NCBI GenBank assembly: GCA_035341015.1
Contig: DAOQUL010000003.1
Location: 78,507 to 142,506 of the forward strand
DNA length: 64,000 nucleotides
Origin: JAKQIM01 sp029557965
Lineage (GTDB): Bacteria > Chloroflexota > Anaerolineae > Anaerolineales > UBA4823
Direction: 5' to 3'
The notes under the pieces are model-generated. The model was given only the letters and a program-made list of their open reading frames with translations. It was not told the origin of the DNA and made no database searches. Below, one piece after another: positions 15,813 to 23,775 of the stretch. Each line of letters begins with the position of its first letter. The stretch's first letter is position 1. The position numbers and the translations under genes were made by a program.

Positions 15813-16760
15813 ATGACACGTTTCAAGGCTGACCTTATCTTATTGTTGGTGGCTCTGGTTTGGGGGAGCGCATTTGCGGCACAGCGCGTGGCTGCGGGCT
15901 ACCTGGATGCTTTTACGTTCAATGGGCTGCGGTTTTTGTTAGCCGGATTGATCCTGACGCCTTTTGTGTACCGGGGCGGGCGGGGCGCTGCACAAAGACC
16001 TGCCCGGGCGGGTAAGCACAGCTTGTGGCTGCCGGTGCTGGCGGGGGGCCTGCTGTTTGCGGCGGGTGGTTTGCAGCAGGCCGGCCTTGCTGAGACTACG
16101 GCCGGGAACGCGGGATTCATCACCGGCCTGTACGTGGTGTTTGTGCCTTTTTTGTTGAGCCTGTTTTGGAAAGAGCGGATGACCTGGGTAGTGTGGGCGG
16201 CAGCCGGGTTGGCGGTGGCGGGCGGCTTACTGCTCAGCACGGGGGGAGCGCTGCGCTTCAATCGTGGGGATCTGCTGGAGCTGATTGGGGCGGTGGCCTG
16301 GGCCTTGCACGTGATCGTGGTGGGACGGGCGACGAGCCGGATGGAAGTGCTCAAGTTTTCGGCCGGGCAGTTTTTGACGGCGGGCGGCCTGAACCTGGCT
16401 TTCAGCCTGGTGCTCGGCGCATCCTGGAATGGATTGGCGGTGGCCTGGTGGACGGTGTTGTACGTGGCGCTGTTCTCGACCACTTTGGGGTATACCCTGC
16501 AGGTGGTGGGGCAGAAGGTAGCTCCGCCAACCGATGCATCGATCTTGCTGAGCATGGAGGCGGTGTTTGCGGCCTTGTTCGGCTGGCTGTTTTTGCACGA
16601 GGCGTTGAGCGGTCAGCAATTGTTGGGCTGCGCCTTGATCTTGGCGGCGATCTTGTTAACCCAGGTGGGAGGGGTATGGGCAGACCGCAAGAAACCGGCC
16701 GAGGGCGTGGATAAGCGATCTTCAGAACGACCAGGCGGCAGTTTGATGGAGAATGATTAA
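15813..16760 (+). CDS. EamA-family (DMT) transporter
   Basis: The 315-residue protein has ten predicted transmembrane helices as two EamA repeats. It starts ADLILLLVALVWGSAFAAQR and the second repeat carries LLSMEAVFAALFGWLFLHE. Drug/metabolite transporters of this type export amino acids, nucleosides or similar small molecules. GGAGG directly abuts ATG 15813, and TATGAT lies only 6 nt upstream, so the transcript may be nearly leaderless. Its stop codon overlaps the next gene's start by one base (TAATG), indicating coupling to the phosphatase gene. Confidence 0.92.
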   Translation: MTRFKADLILLLVALVWGSAFAAQRVAAGYLDAFTFNGLRFLLAGLILTPFVYRGGRGAAQRPARAGKHSLWLPVLAGGLLFAAGGLQQAGLAETTAGNAGFITGLYVVFVPFLLSLFWKERMTWVVWAAAGLAVAGGLLLSTGGALRFNRGDLLELIGAVAWALHVIVVGRATSRMEVLKFSAGQFLTAGGLNLAFSLVLGASWNGLAVAWWTVLYVALFSTTLGYTLQVVGQKVAPPTDASILLSMEAVFAALFGWLFLHEALSGQQLLGCALILAAILLTQVGGVWADRKKPAEGVDKRSSERPGGSLMEND

Positions 16761-17536
16761 TGGCAGAATCGTTGGAGCAGTATTTAGAGTTTATTACCCA
16801 GGCAGCTTACCTGGCCGGTAGGAGCACTTTGGGGTATTACCAGGCCGGGGTGAGGGCAGATTTCAAGGCGGATGATACACCGGTGACGGCAGCCGACCGC
16901 CTGGCAGAGCAGGTGGTGCGCGGGCAGATCGAGGCGCGTTTTCCACAGCATGCCATTGTGGGGGAGGAATTTGAGGCCAAAGAGACCGAAGGCGCCACGC
17001 ACCGTTGGATCATTGATCCCATTGACGGCACCAAGTCTTTTGTGCATGGGGTGCCGCTTTATGCGACCCTGATTGGCCTGGAAATTGAGGGGCAAGTGCG
17101 GGTGGGGGCGGCGTATTTTCCGGCTTTGGATGAGATGCTGGCCGCGGCAGACGGCCTGGGCTGTTGGTGGAACGGGCGACGGGCGCATGTTTCGTCCTTG
17201 ACCGATTTGAGCAGGGCGGTGATGACTTTTACCGATCCGGCCAGTTTTGGGCGCTATGGCAGGCCGAAGGCCTGGGAACGCCTGCAAAAAGCGGTGTATT
17301 ACCGCACCGGCTGGAGCGATGCTTATGGGTATATGCTGGTGGCTACGGGGCGAGCCGAGCTGGCGCTTGACCCGGCGATGGCAGTGTGGGACTGCGGGCC
17401 CTTCCCGCCCATTTTTCAGGAAGCGGGGGGGTATTTTGGCGATTGGAAGGGGAATCGGACGATCTATTCGAAGGAAGCGTTGGCGACCACGCAGGCTTTG
17501 CTGCCCGAAGTGCTGAAACTGATTGAAACCGAGTGA
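16760..17536 (+). CDS. Inositol-monophosphatase-family phosphatase (histidinol-phosphatase HisN-like)
   Basis: The 258-residue protein has the full metal-dependent IMPase signature. It shows DDTPVTAADRLAE, VGEEF, WIIDPIDGTKSFVHGVPLYATLIGL and the C-terminal WDCGPFPPIFQEAGGYFGDW. The GTKSFVHG wording and short length resemble the HisN-type histidinol-phosphate phosphatase group rather than classical inositol monophosphatase. Substrate assignment remains tentative because no other his gene is nearby. It is translationally coupled to the upstream EamA gene. Confidence 0.87.
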   Translation: MAESLEQYLEFITQAAYLAGRSTLGYYQAGVRADFKADDTPVTAADRLAEQVVRGQIEARFPQHAIVGEEFEAKETEGATHRWIIDPIDGTKSFVHGVPLYATLIGLEIEGQVRVGAAYFPALDEMLAAADGLGCWWNGRRAHVSSLTDLSRAVMTFTDPASFGRYGRPKAWERLQKAVYYRTGWSDAYGYMLVATGRAELALDPAMAVWDCGPFPPIFQEAGGYFGDWKGNRTIYSKEALATTQALLPEVLKLIETE

Positions 17537-17582
17537 TGCGGGCCGGAGGTGGCTGCCAGGAAGGGATCAGCCTTCATGTCTG

Positions 17583-17807
17583 TTAGCCGCCGCCGATGAC
17601 AGCCAACAGTTTGATGTAATCTCCATCTTGGATGATGTAATCTTTGTCTTGCTGTTCATCGTTGACCAGCACCAGGGCCACCACCTCGGGCGGCATGCGA
17701 AATGACTGGATGGCCTGGCGGATGGTCTGACCGGCGGCGACCTGGGTCTCGTTTTGGTGGTTGATGTATTCTTTCAAGATGCCGTAAGGGCGGACAGTGG
17801 CGGTCAT
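17583..17807 (-). CDS. MoaD/ThiS-family sulfur carrier protein
   Basis: The 74-residue ubiquitin-like protein ends in IGGG, the flexible Gly-Gly tail that is adenylated and thiocarboxylated in MoaD/ThiS proteins. A beta-grasp pattern (TATVRPYGILKEY, IIQDGDYIKLLAVI) is visible. It is encoded 70 nt downstream of the aldehyde:ferredoxin oxidoreductase gene. It therefore probably supplies sulfur for the dithiolene of the pyranopterin cofactor that holds tungsten in that enzyme. MoaD-like genes accompany AOR genes in many anaerobes. Confidence 0.85.
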   Translation of the reverse strand: MTATVRPYGILKEYINHQNETQVAAGQTIRQAIQSFRMPPEVVALVLVNDEQQDKDYIIQDGDYIKLLAVIGGG

Positions 17808-17828
17808 AGGCGATCAATCAAGTGGAGT

Positions 17829-17867
17829 GGGGGAGCAATGAACCCTGGACGGGGACATCGCTCCCCC
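17829..17867 (-). terminator. Hairpin between the AOR and MoaD genes
   Basis: GGGGGAGC (17829-17836) pairs with GCTCCCCC (17860-17867). There is no U-tract on the minus strand, so it may be an RNA-processing or attenuation element rather than a full terminator. Confidence 0.4.
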
Positions 17868-17877
17868 AGAATTTTTA

Positions 17878-19704
17878 TCAGTGCGTTTGTACGGCAATGT
17901 TCAGCTTTTGCAGGGTTTGGGGGGTAGGAATGCCGTTATCGTCCCAACCACGTTGTTCGTAGTACATATCCAACAGGCACTGCACGTCTTCATAGTTGGT
18001 GATCTGGCCGGCTGTGGCCCCGGTTTTGGGCGCTTCTTCGTAGAAACGCGGGGATGGCAGGTCCCAAGAGCGACCGAAGCCGGGATTTTCGCGCACCCAG
18101 TACATGCGGGTCAGGTTCCAGATGCGGTCGCCGACCGCTTCCAGATCTTCCCAGGTGCGGTGGATGCCGGTAACGGCCTCGAGCAGGGGGACGTACAGGT
18201 CGCGATCGATGCCCAGTTCAACCCACTGCAGGCGGCAAGAGCCCAACACGTCAAACATGGGGCGGAAGTTCTGCAGCCAGATGATGCGGGCGACCTTCTC
18301 GGGCACCACTTTGTCGCGGCCCACTTGCAGATCATAGGTGATGGCCCAAGAGCGGTTGTGGTGTGCGCCGACATCGCAGGTCATGTAGGCTAACAGCATG
18401 GCGGTGGCATTGTGGGTGGCGTAGGCAGATTGTTCCATGCCTTTGACGTGGATGGCAAACTTATCGGAACCCTTGCCAATTTGTTCGGCAGCCCGTTTGA
18501 CGCCCTGGGCCAGCAGTTGACCGAGCTTGCCTTCGCGGTAGGCGATCTTTTTGATGGCGGCAAAGGCAGCTTCAATATTGCCAAACCGGAGATCCAGGCC
18601 ATCGGTATCCTCTTGGGTGAGCATGCCCTTTTCATAACATTCCATGGCCCAGGCAATGGTGTTGCCGGCGCTGATCGAGTCCAGGCCCAGGTCGTCTGCC
18701 AGGCGGTTGGCTTCGGCCACGGCCTCGATATCGCCAATGCCAAGGTTAGAGCCCATTAAGCCGATGGTTTCGTATTCTGGGCCCTCAACATAGGTGCCGT
18801 AGCGCCGGGACCTGGAGTATTTGCCGCAGGGGCAAGGGCAGCCAAAACAACCCTTATCGGTGATGACGATTTCTTTGCGCATGACCGGGCCGTAAATGTT
18901 CTTGCCATCTTCAAACGAGCCGGCGCTGAAGTTACGAGTGGGCAGGGCGCCGACCTCATCGCACCAACTGGTGACGATGGTGGTGCCGTAGCGCGTCCAT
19001 TCGTCGTGGCCCTCTGCTTCGATGCAGGCGCGATATAGGTCGATGCCGGCTTTGCGGTAAGCCTGGGCGTCTGCGACGGGGACGGATTTGGTGCCGCGTA
19101 TGACAATGGCCTTCAGCTTCTTCTGGCCCATCACTGTGCCTACGCCACCGCGCCCGGCCTGGCGGCCGAAATCGTGGTTGACACAGGCGTAGGGCACCAG
19201 GTTCTCACCGCCAGGGCCAATGGCGGCAATTTGAAATTCTTCGCCGTGCTTATTCTTCAGCGCCACTTCAGCATCAATAGCACCTTTGCCCCACAGGAAG
19301 GAGGCGTCGAGCAGTTGGAGCTTATTGTCGTCAATCAGCAGGTAAACCGGTGTGGGGCTGATGCCTTCAAGGATAATGGTGTCGATGCCGGCGTACTTCA
19401 TTTCAGCGGTAAAATGGCCGCCCATGGATGCGCTGGCATAGCCATTGGTGAGGGGAGATTTGGTTGTCCAATCACACTTGCCGCCGCCTGCCGAGAGCAT
19501 ACCCGAAAGCGGCCCGCTGGAGATGATGAGCTTGTTTTCGGGGCCAAGCGGGTCGGCGCCCCTGGGGACCTCGCGCAGGAGGTGATAAATGCCAAACCCG
19601 CGCCCGCCGATGAAGTCGCGAGCCAACTCTGGGGGGGTAGGTTCTTTGGTGAGCTTATTATCGGTAAGGTTAACGCGCAGGATGCTTCCACCGTATCCGT
19701 TCAT
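17878..19704 (-). CDS. Aldehyde:ferredoxin oxidoreductase (tungsten-type)
   Basis: The 608-residue protein is a full-length AOR-family enzyme, which oxidises aldehydes to acids (or reduces acids) with ferredoxin using a tungsten-bis-pyranopterin. Visible features are the N-terminal domain MNGYGGSILRVNLTD...FIGGRGFG, GPLSGMLSAGGGKCDW, and GRAGxGGVGTVMGxKKLKAI (GRQAGRGGVGTVMGQKKLKA). The [4Fe-4S] cysteines lie in CFGCPCPCGKYS and in DVLGSC. It is translated from an operon with a polyferredoxin (9 nt upstream) and a MoaD-like protein (downstream). The subfamily, and so the substrate, cannot be fixed. Cytoplasmic. Confidence 0.95.
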   Translation of the reverse strand: MNGYGGSILRVNLTDNKLTKEPTPPELARDFIGGRGFGIYHLLREVPRGADPLGPENKLIISSGPLSGMLSAGGGKCDWTTKSPLTNGYASASMGGHFTAEMKYAGIDTIILEGISPTPVYLLIDDNKLQLLDASFLWGKGAIDAEVALKNKHGEEFQIAAIGPGGENLVPYACVNHDFGRQAGRGGVGTVMGQKKLKAIVIRGTKSVPVADAQAYRKAGIDLYRACIEAEGHDEWTRYGTTIVTSWCDEVGALPTRNFSAGSFEDGKNIYGPVMRKEIVITDKGCFGCPCPCGKYSRSRRYGTYVEGPEYETIGLMGSNLGIGDIEAVAEANRLADDLGLDSISAGNTIAWAMECYEKGMLTQEDTDGLDLRFGNIEAAFAAIKKIAYREGKLGQLLAQGVKRAAEQIGKGSDKFAIHVKGMEQSAYATHNATAMLLAYMTCDVGAHHNRSWAITYDLQVGRDKVVPEKVARIIWLQNFRPMFDVLGSCRLQWVELGIDRDLYVPLLEAVTGIHRTWEDLEAVGDRIWNLTRMYWVRENPGFGRSWDLPSPRFYEEAPKTGATAGQITNYEDVQCLLDMYYEQRGWDDNGIPTPQTLQKLNIAVQTH

Positions 19705-19713
19705 GGCTGCCTC

Positions 19714-20103
19714 CTAATCTGCAATCCACAACGCGCCGGTGCCGCAGACCTGAACACAGTCGCCGCACAGATCGCATTTCCAGGCTGCGTCAGCTAATTC
19801 GACGCGCACATACATCACATCTTCGGGGCATTCGGCCACGCAGGCTTCGCACAAGGTGCACTCGGCAAAGTCAACGTAATACGCGCCGCGCTCATTCAGC
19901 TTGATACACTCGGTTGGGCAGACCGCGGCACAATTCCCACACTGGGTGCAGACTTTCATCTCGTAAACACCTGGGGCTGGGAAATGCCCAATTAAATTAA
20001 GGGCGGCTTTCTTGGGATTGCTTTCATTGAACAAGTTGAGCGAACATGCAACCAGGCAGGCCCGGCAGCCCGAGCACTTTGCGCTATCTACATAGAGACG
20101 CAT
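19714..20103 (-). CDS. Polyferredoxin subunit partnering AOR
   Basis: The 129-residue protein contains four cysteine groups of [4Fe-4S] type. They are CSGCRACLVAC at the N-terminus, CTQCGNCAAVCP, CTLCEACVAECP and CDLCGDCVQVC. That is enough for up to four clusters. This layout matches the small electron-transfer subunit found with AOR in some bacteria. It likely passes electrons between AOR and ferredoxin or another acceptor. The start at 20103 has an AAGGAGG site. It is the first gene of the ferredoxin-AOR-MoaD operon. Confidence 0.9.
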   Translation of the reverse strand: MRLYVDSAKCSGCRACLVACSLNLFNESNPKKAALNLIGHFPAPGVYEMKVCTQCGNCAAVCPTECIKLNERGAYYVDFAECTLCEACVAECPEDVMYVRVELADAAWKCDLCGDCVQVCGTGALWIAD

Positions 20104-20130
20104 GGCGAACCTCCTTTTGTATAACCGTAT

Positions 20131-20159
20131 ATTCTAAGATACTTCAATATGGCTGGCAA
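20131..20159 (-). promoter_or_regulatory. Promoter of the ferredoxin-AOR-MoaD operon
   Basis: On the minus strand TTGCCA (complement of 20154-20159) and TAGAAT (complement of 20131-20136) are 17 bp apart, ending 27 nt before the ferredoxin start codon. Confidence 0.68.
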
Positions 20160-20232
20160 GGCTAGAGACATCTTTCCTGATTATTCTAGTACAGGTGTCA
20201 GGTAGTGCCCCCCGGTGCGTGACAAATATCAC

Positions 20233-20261
20233 TTGCCCATCTAATCGATCTTCGGTATAAC
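20233..20261 (+). promoter_or_regulatory. Promoter of the ammonia-lyase gene
   Basis: TTGCCC (20233-20238) and TATAAC (20256-20261) are exactly 17 bp apart, 85 nt upstream of the ATG. It diverges from the ferredoxin promoter about 100 bp away. Confidence 0.66.
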
Positions 20262-20345
20262 TAAACAGGGTGATTTGGCCCGGCTTCACCTGTCCGAAAC
20301 ACCCCCATACCTCAGACAGCCTATCACACACAAGGAGAAGGAATT

Positions 20346-21869
20346 ATGACGGTCACGTTAAACGGTTCAGGCCTGACGCTTGAGAAACTGGTGCGCATCG
20401 CGCGCCACGGTGAGCGAGTGAAGCTTCATCCTGATGCAATGGAGCGGATCAGGGTTTGCCGGGCAATGTTGGAAGAGAAGGTGAAGGCGCACGAGATCAT
20501 GTACGGCGTGAATACGGGGATCGGCGAGTTTTCGGAGCGCGTCTTGAATGACGAGCAGGTCGAGCAATTCCAACGTTACCTGATCTACAATCACGCGGCA
20601 GGCATTGGCGACCCGGTGCCGGTGGAGCAGGTGCGGGCGGCGATGGCTGGACGGATCAACGTGCATGCGCATGGCAATTCGGGCTGCCGGCCAGAAATCA
20701 CACTGACCTTGGTGGATATGTTGAACAAAGGTGTGACCCCCGTGGTGTGCCAAAAGGGCTCTGTGGGGGCTTGCGGCGACCTGGCGCCCATGTCGCAGAT
20801 TGCACTGCTCTTGATGGGTGAGGGTGAGGCTTTCTACCAGGGCGAACGCCTGCCGGGCAAGGCGGCAATGGAGCGGGCTGGCATTCCAATCCCTGGCTTG
20901 CAGGCCCGTGATGGCCTGGCGGCAATCAACGGCTCGAACCTGCTGACGGCGATGAGCGGTCTGCAGGTGTACGATATGAACCGCTGGCTGAAGCAGGCTG
21001 AGATTGCTTGCGCGATGAGCCTGGAAGCGCTGTTGGCCAACCTGAAGCCGTATGATACGCGTTTGCACCAGGTGCGCGGCTTTAAGGGCGCCATCCGTTC
21101 GGCTAAGGCGATCCTGAAGTGTATTGCGGGTTCTGACCTGGCAACAGGCAAGGTGAAAACCAAGGTTCAGGATGCGTATTCAATGCGCTCTTCGCCCCAG
21201 GTGATTGGTGCAGCGCATGATGCGGTGGCTTATGCCCGCAGCCAGGTGGAGATTGAGTTGAACGGGGTGGGCGACAACCCCATTTTCTTGCCAGAATATA
21301 AATTGACCCTGACGGGGGCGAACTTCCAGGGCTCGCCGGTGAGCCTGCCCATGGATATGGCTGGGGCGGCGATCACGATGGTGTGTGTGCTATCTGAGCG
21401 GCGGCTCAACCGCATGACCAACCCGGCCTTGAGTGTGGGCTTGCCAGAGTTCTTGACCAAGGGAGCGGGGATGTTCTCAGGAATGATGCTCAGCCAATAC
21501 ACGGCAGATATGATGATCGTGGAGCAGCGCATCTTATCCATGCCCGCCAGCATCCAATCCATACCTGCCGCCGCCGACCAGGAGGATTTTGTGTCGATGG
21601 GCATGAACACGGCGTTGAAGAATGGGCAGATCATGGATAATGCCTATGGTATCTTGGGAATTGAGTTTATGGCAGCAGCCCAGGCCCTCGACTTCCGCGA
21701 ATTTACCCCAGGCAAGGGCGTGCAAAAGGCACACCAGGTGGTGCGCAAGTATGTTGAGCACCTAGATGTGGACCGCCCGCTGCATGTTGATCACAATGTA
21801 ATGAAGGCGCTCGTCAGATCGGGAGAGATCCTGGAAACAGTGGAAGCAGAAATCGGCAGTTTGGAATAG
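20346..21869 (+). CDS. MIO-family aromatic amino acid ammonia-lyase (histidine ammonia-lyase-like) with Ala-Cys-Gly
   Basis: The 507-residue protein is a full-length member of the HAL/PAL family, which eliminates ammonia from histidine or aromatic amino acids using the MIO electrophile. Active-site counterparts of histidine ammonia-lyase are present: Tyr53 in MYGVNTGIG, His83 in YNHAAGIG, Tyr278/Arg281 in QDAYSMRSSPQ, and Glu413 in DQEDFVSMG. The MIO tripeptide, normally Ala-Ser-Gly, is Ala142-Cys143-Gly144 (codons GCT TGC GGC), in GSVGACGDLAPMS. The His and Glu favour a histidine-like substrate, but no hutU, hutI or other hut gene is adjacent. An AAGGAGAAGG site supports the start. A hairpin terminator follows. 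Confidence 0.88.
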   Translation: MTVTLNGSGLTLEKLVRIARHGERVKLHPDAMERIRVCRAMLEEKVKAHEIMYGVNTGIGEFSERVLNDEQVEQFQRYLIYNHAAGIGDPVPVEQVRAAMAGRINVHAHGNSGCRPEITLTLVDMLNKGVTPVVCQKGSVGACGDLAPMSQIALLLMGEGEAFYQGERLPGKAAMERAGIPIPGLQARDGLAAINGSNLLTAMSGLQVYDMNRWLKQAEIACAMSLEALLANLKPYDTRLHQVRGFKGAIRSAKAILKCIAGSDLATGKVKTKVQDAYSMRSSPQVIGAAHDAVAYARSQVEIELNGVGDNPIFLPEYKLTLTGANFQGSPVSLPMDMAGAAITMVCVLSERRLNRMTNPALSVGLPEFLTKGAGMFSGMMLSQYTADMMIVEQRILSMPASIQSIPAAADQEDFVSMGMNTALKNGQIMDNAYGILGIEFMAAAQALDFREFTPGKGVQKAHQVVRKYVEHLDVDRPLHVDHNVMKALVRSGEILETVEAEIGSLE

Positions 21870-21878
21870 GTTAAACTG

Positions 21879-21913
21879 AGTGGGCGAGGCTGTCCCGTAC
21901 AGCCTCGCCCACT
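21879..21913. terminator. Bidirectional terminator between the lyase and ABC genes
   Basis: AGTGGGCGAGGCTGT (21879-21893) pairs with ACAGCCTCGCCCACT (21899-21913) around a 5-nt loop. It sits between two convergent genes. Confidence 0.65.
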
Positions 21914-21935
21914 GAACTAAGGAGAGAGCCTCAGC

Positions 21936-22787
21936 CTATCCTTTTAGGGATCCAGCCATCAGGCCGCGCAAGAAGTAGCGACCGAGGAAGATATAGACCA
22001 GCAGAGTGGGTACGGCTGCCAGGAAAGAACCAGCCATCTGGATGTTCCAGGCGATGATCTGGCTGCCAGCCATGTTGTTCAGGGCCACGGTGATGGGCCA
22101 GGCCTGTGGGTTGGTGAGCACAACGGCAAAGAGAAAATCATTCCAGGCAGATGTAAACTGCCAGATGAGCACAACCACAAAGCTGGGCCAAGAAAGCGGC
22201 AGCAGGATGTACCAATAGGTTCCCAAGAGGCCAGCCCCATCCATGCGAGAGGCCTCAACCAGCTCTTTCGGCAGGCTGGCGTAGTAATTGCGGAATGTGA
22301 GGGTGGTGATGGGGATGCCGTAGATTACGTGCGCCAAAACCAGGCCCGGCAGGCCGCCATACATGTTGATCGTTTTCATGAACTCTACCAGGGGGATGAG
22401 GATGGACTGGTAGGGGATGAACATGCCGAACAGGATGAGGGGGAAGATCAGGTCGGCGCCGCGGAATTTCCACTTGGCCAACACAAAGCCGTTGATGGAG
22501 CCCAAGAAGGACGAAATGATGGCTGCCGGGATGACCATGCTGAAACTGTTCCACATGTACGGAGCAAGCGTCTGAAAAGCGGCAATGAAGTTGTCGAAAC
22601 GGATGCTCTTGGGCAGATCCCACATGGTCTGCAAGTTGATCTCTTCAAAGCCTTTGAGGCCGGTTGTGAGCATCAAATACAAGGGGATCAGGTAGAAGAT
22701 GGACATTAAGATCAGCGGCAGGTACAACAGATGGCGCCACTGGAAGGGGAGACGGCGAAGGGGTTTGGAGAGGGCGGTGGTGCTCAT
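21936..22787 (-). CDS. Carbohydrate ABC transporter permease (MalG/UgpE type)
   Basis: The 283-residue protein has six transmembrane segments and the EAA-type loop in EASRMDGAGLLGTYWYILLPLSWPSFVV, which docks the ATPase. It is the second permease of a CUT1-type sugar importer. Its start overlaps the end of the upstream permease by 4 nt. The binding-protein gene lies further upstream. No ATPase gene is present, so a shared MsmX-like ATPase elsewhere is likely. Confidence 0.92.
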   Translation of the reverse strand: MSTTALSKPLRRLPFQWRHLLYLPLILMSIFYLIPLYLMLTTGLKGFEEINLQTMWDLPKSIRFDNFIAAFQTLAPYMWNSFSMVIPAAIISSFLGSINGFVLAKWKFRGADLIFPLILFGMFIPYQSILIPLVEFMKTINMYGGLPGLVLAHVIYGIPITTLTFRNYYASLPKELVEASRMDGAGLLGTYWYILLPLSWPSFVVVLIWQFTSAWNDFLFAVVLTNPQAWPITVALNNMAGSQIIAWNIQMAGSFLAAVPTLLVYIFLGRYFLRGLMAGSLKG

Positions 22788-23671
22788 ATCTCGGCCTCGC
22801 TGCGCAGGGTGTAATAGAGGTAGGGAATGATCAGTACGGCTACGCTCAGTAAGAGCAGGATACCGATGGCGGCGCCGCGGGAGAAGAAATAGCCATCAAA
22901 GGTGGTTTGCCACATGTAGATGGCGGGCACGTCCAGCGGGAGCTGCTTGCCGGCGATGGCAATGATCAGGTCAAAAACTTTGAGCGAAATATGGCCCAGA
23001 ATGATCATGGCGCTGAGGGTGACCGGCCTTAACAAGGGGAAGATGATATTGGTGTAAATCCTGAATTCGCTGGCGCCATCGACGCGCGCCGCCTCTCGGA
23101 TCTCATCGGGGATGGCACGCAGACCGCCCAAATAGAGGGCCATAGTATAGCCAGACATTTGCCAGATGGCAGCCAGGGCAATGGCAGCCATGCCCCACCG
23201 GGGGGTGAGGTGCCAACTATTCACCAGAAAATCAAGGCCTAAGTTTGAAAATAAGAGGTTGAACCCGCTCATGCGGTCGCCTGCGGCGGGGTTCATCAGC
23301 CAACGCCAGACAACACCGGTGACGATGAAGGAAATGGCCATTGGGAAGAGGAAAAGGCTGCGGAAAAAGGCCTCGCCCTTCAGGTTCTGGTCCAGCATGA
23401 TGGCCAATGCCAGGCCAACAGCCAGGCAGCCCAAGACGAAAATGACCGTAAAAACGACCGTGTTGCGCACATCAACCAAGAAGCGGGGGTCTGAGAAGAG
23501 GTTGATATAGTTCTTTAAGCCTGCCCAGGAATAATCTGGAAGCAGGCCTTTCCAGTTGCTTAATGAGACACGCACTGACCAGGCGATGAAACCATAAATA
23601 AAAATGCCAACTGCCACGATGGATGGCGTGACCAGGGCGATGGAGAGCACGGTGTCTTTGTTTTTGCTCAT
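22784..23671 (-). CDS. Carbohydrate ABC transporter permease (MalF/UgpA type)
   Basis: The 295-residue protein has six hydrophobic segments and an EAA loop at EAARVDGASEFRIYTNIIFPLLRPVT. It would form the heterodimeric channel with the downstream permease, whose start codon overlaps its stop (ATGA). The binding-protein gene ends 104 nt upstream. The substrate is likely a sugar or sugar derivative, not further defined. Confidence 0.92.
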   Translation of the reverse strand: MSKNKDTVLSIALVTPSIVAVGIFIYGFIAWSVRVSLSNWKGLLPDYSWAGLKNYINLFSDPRFLVDVRNTVVFTVIFVLGCLAVGLALAIMLDQNLKGEAFFRSLFLFPMAISFIVTGVVWRWLMNPAAGDRMSGFNLLFSNLGLDFLVNSWHLTPRWGMAAIALAAIWQMSGYTMALYLGGLRAIPDEIREAARVDGASEFRIYTNIIFPLLRPVTLSAMIILGHISLKVFDLIIAIAGKQLPLDVPAIYMWQTTFDGYFFSRGAAIGILLLLSVAVLIIPYLYYTLRSEAEI

Positions 23672-23775
23672 GTGTTACCTCTACAGGGCAGGGGGTCAGA
23701 CGAGCACATTTGCCTGCCGGAAGGTAGATAGGATCGGACGGGCGCACTCAGGCGCCCGTCCGATGGTCAAACAAG

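Noticed and set aside
16760..17536. Naming the phosphatase hisN with certainty
   Set aside because: The IMPase family has many substrates and no histidine biosynthesis gene is adjacent.
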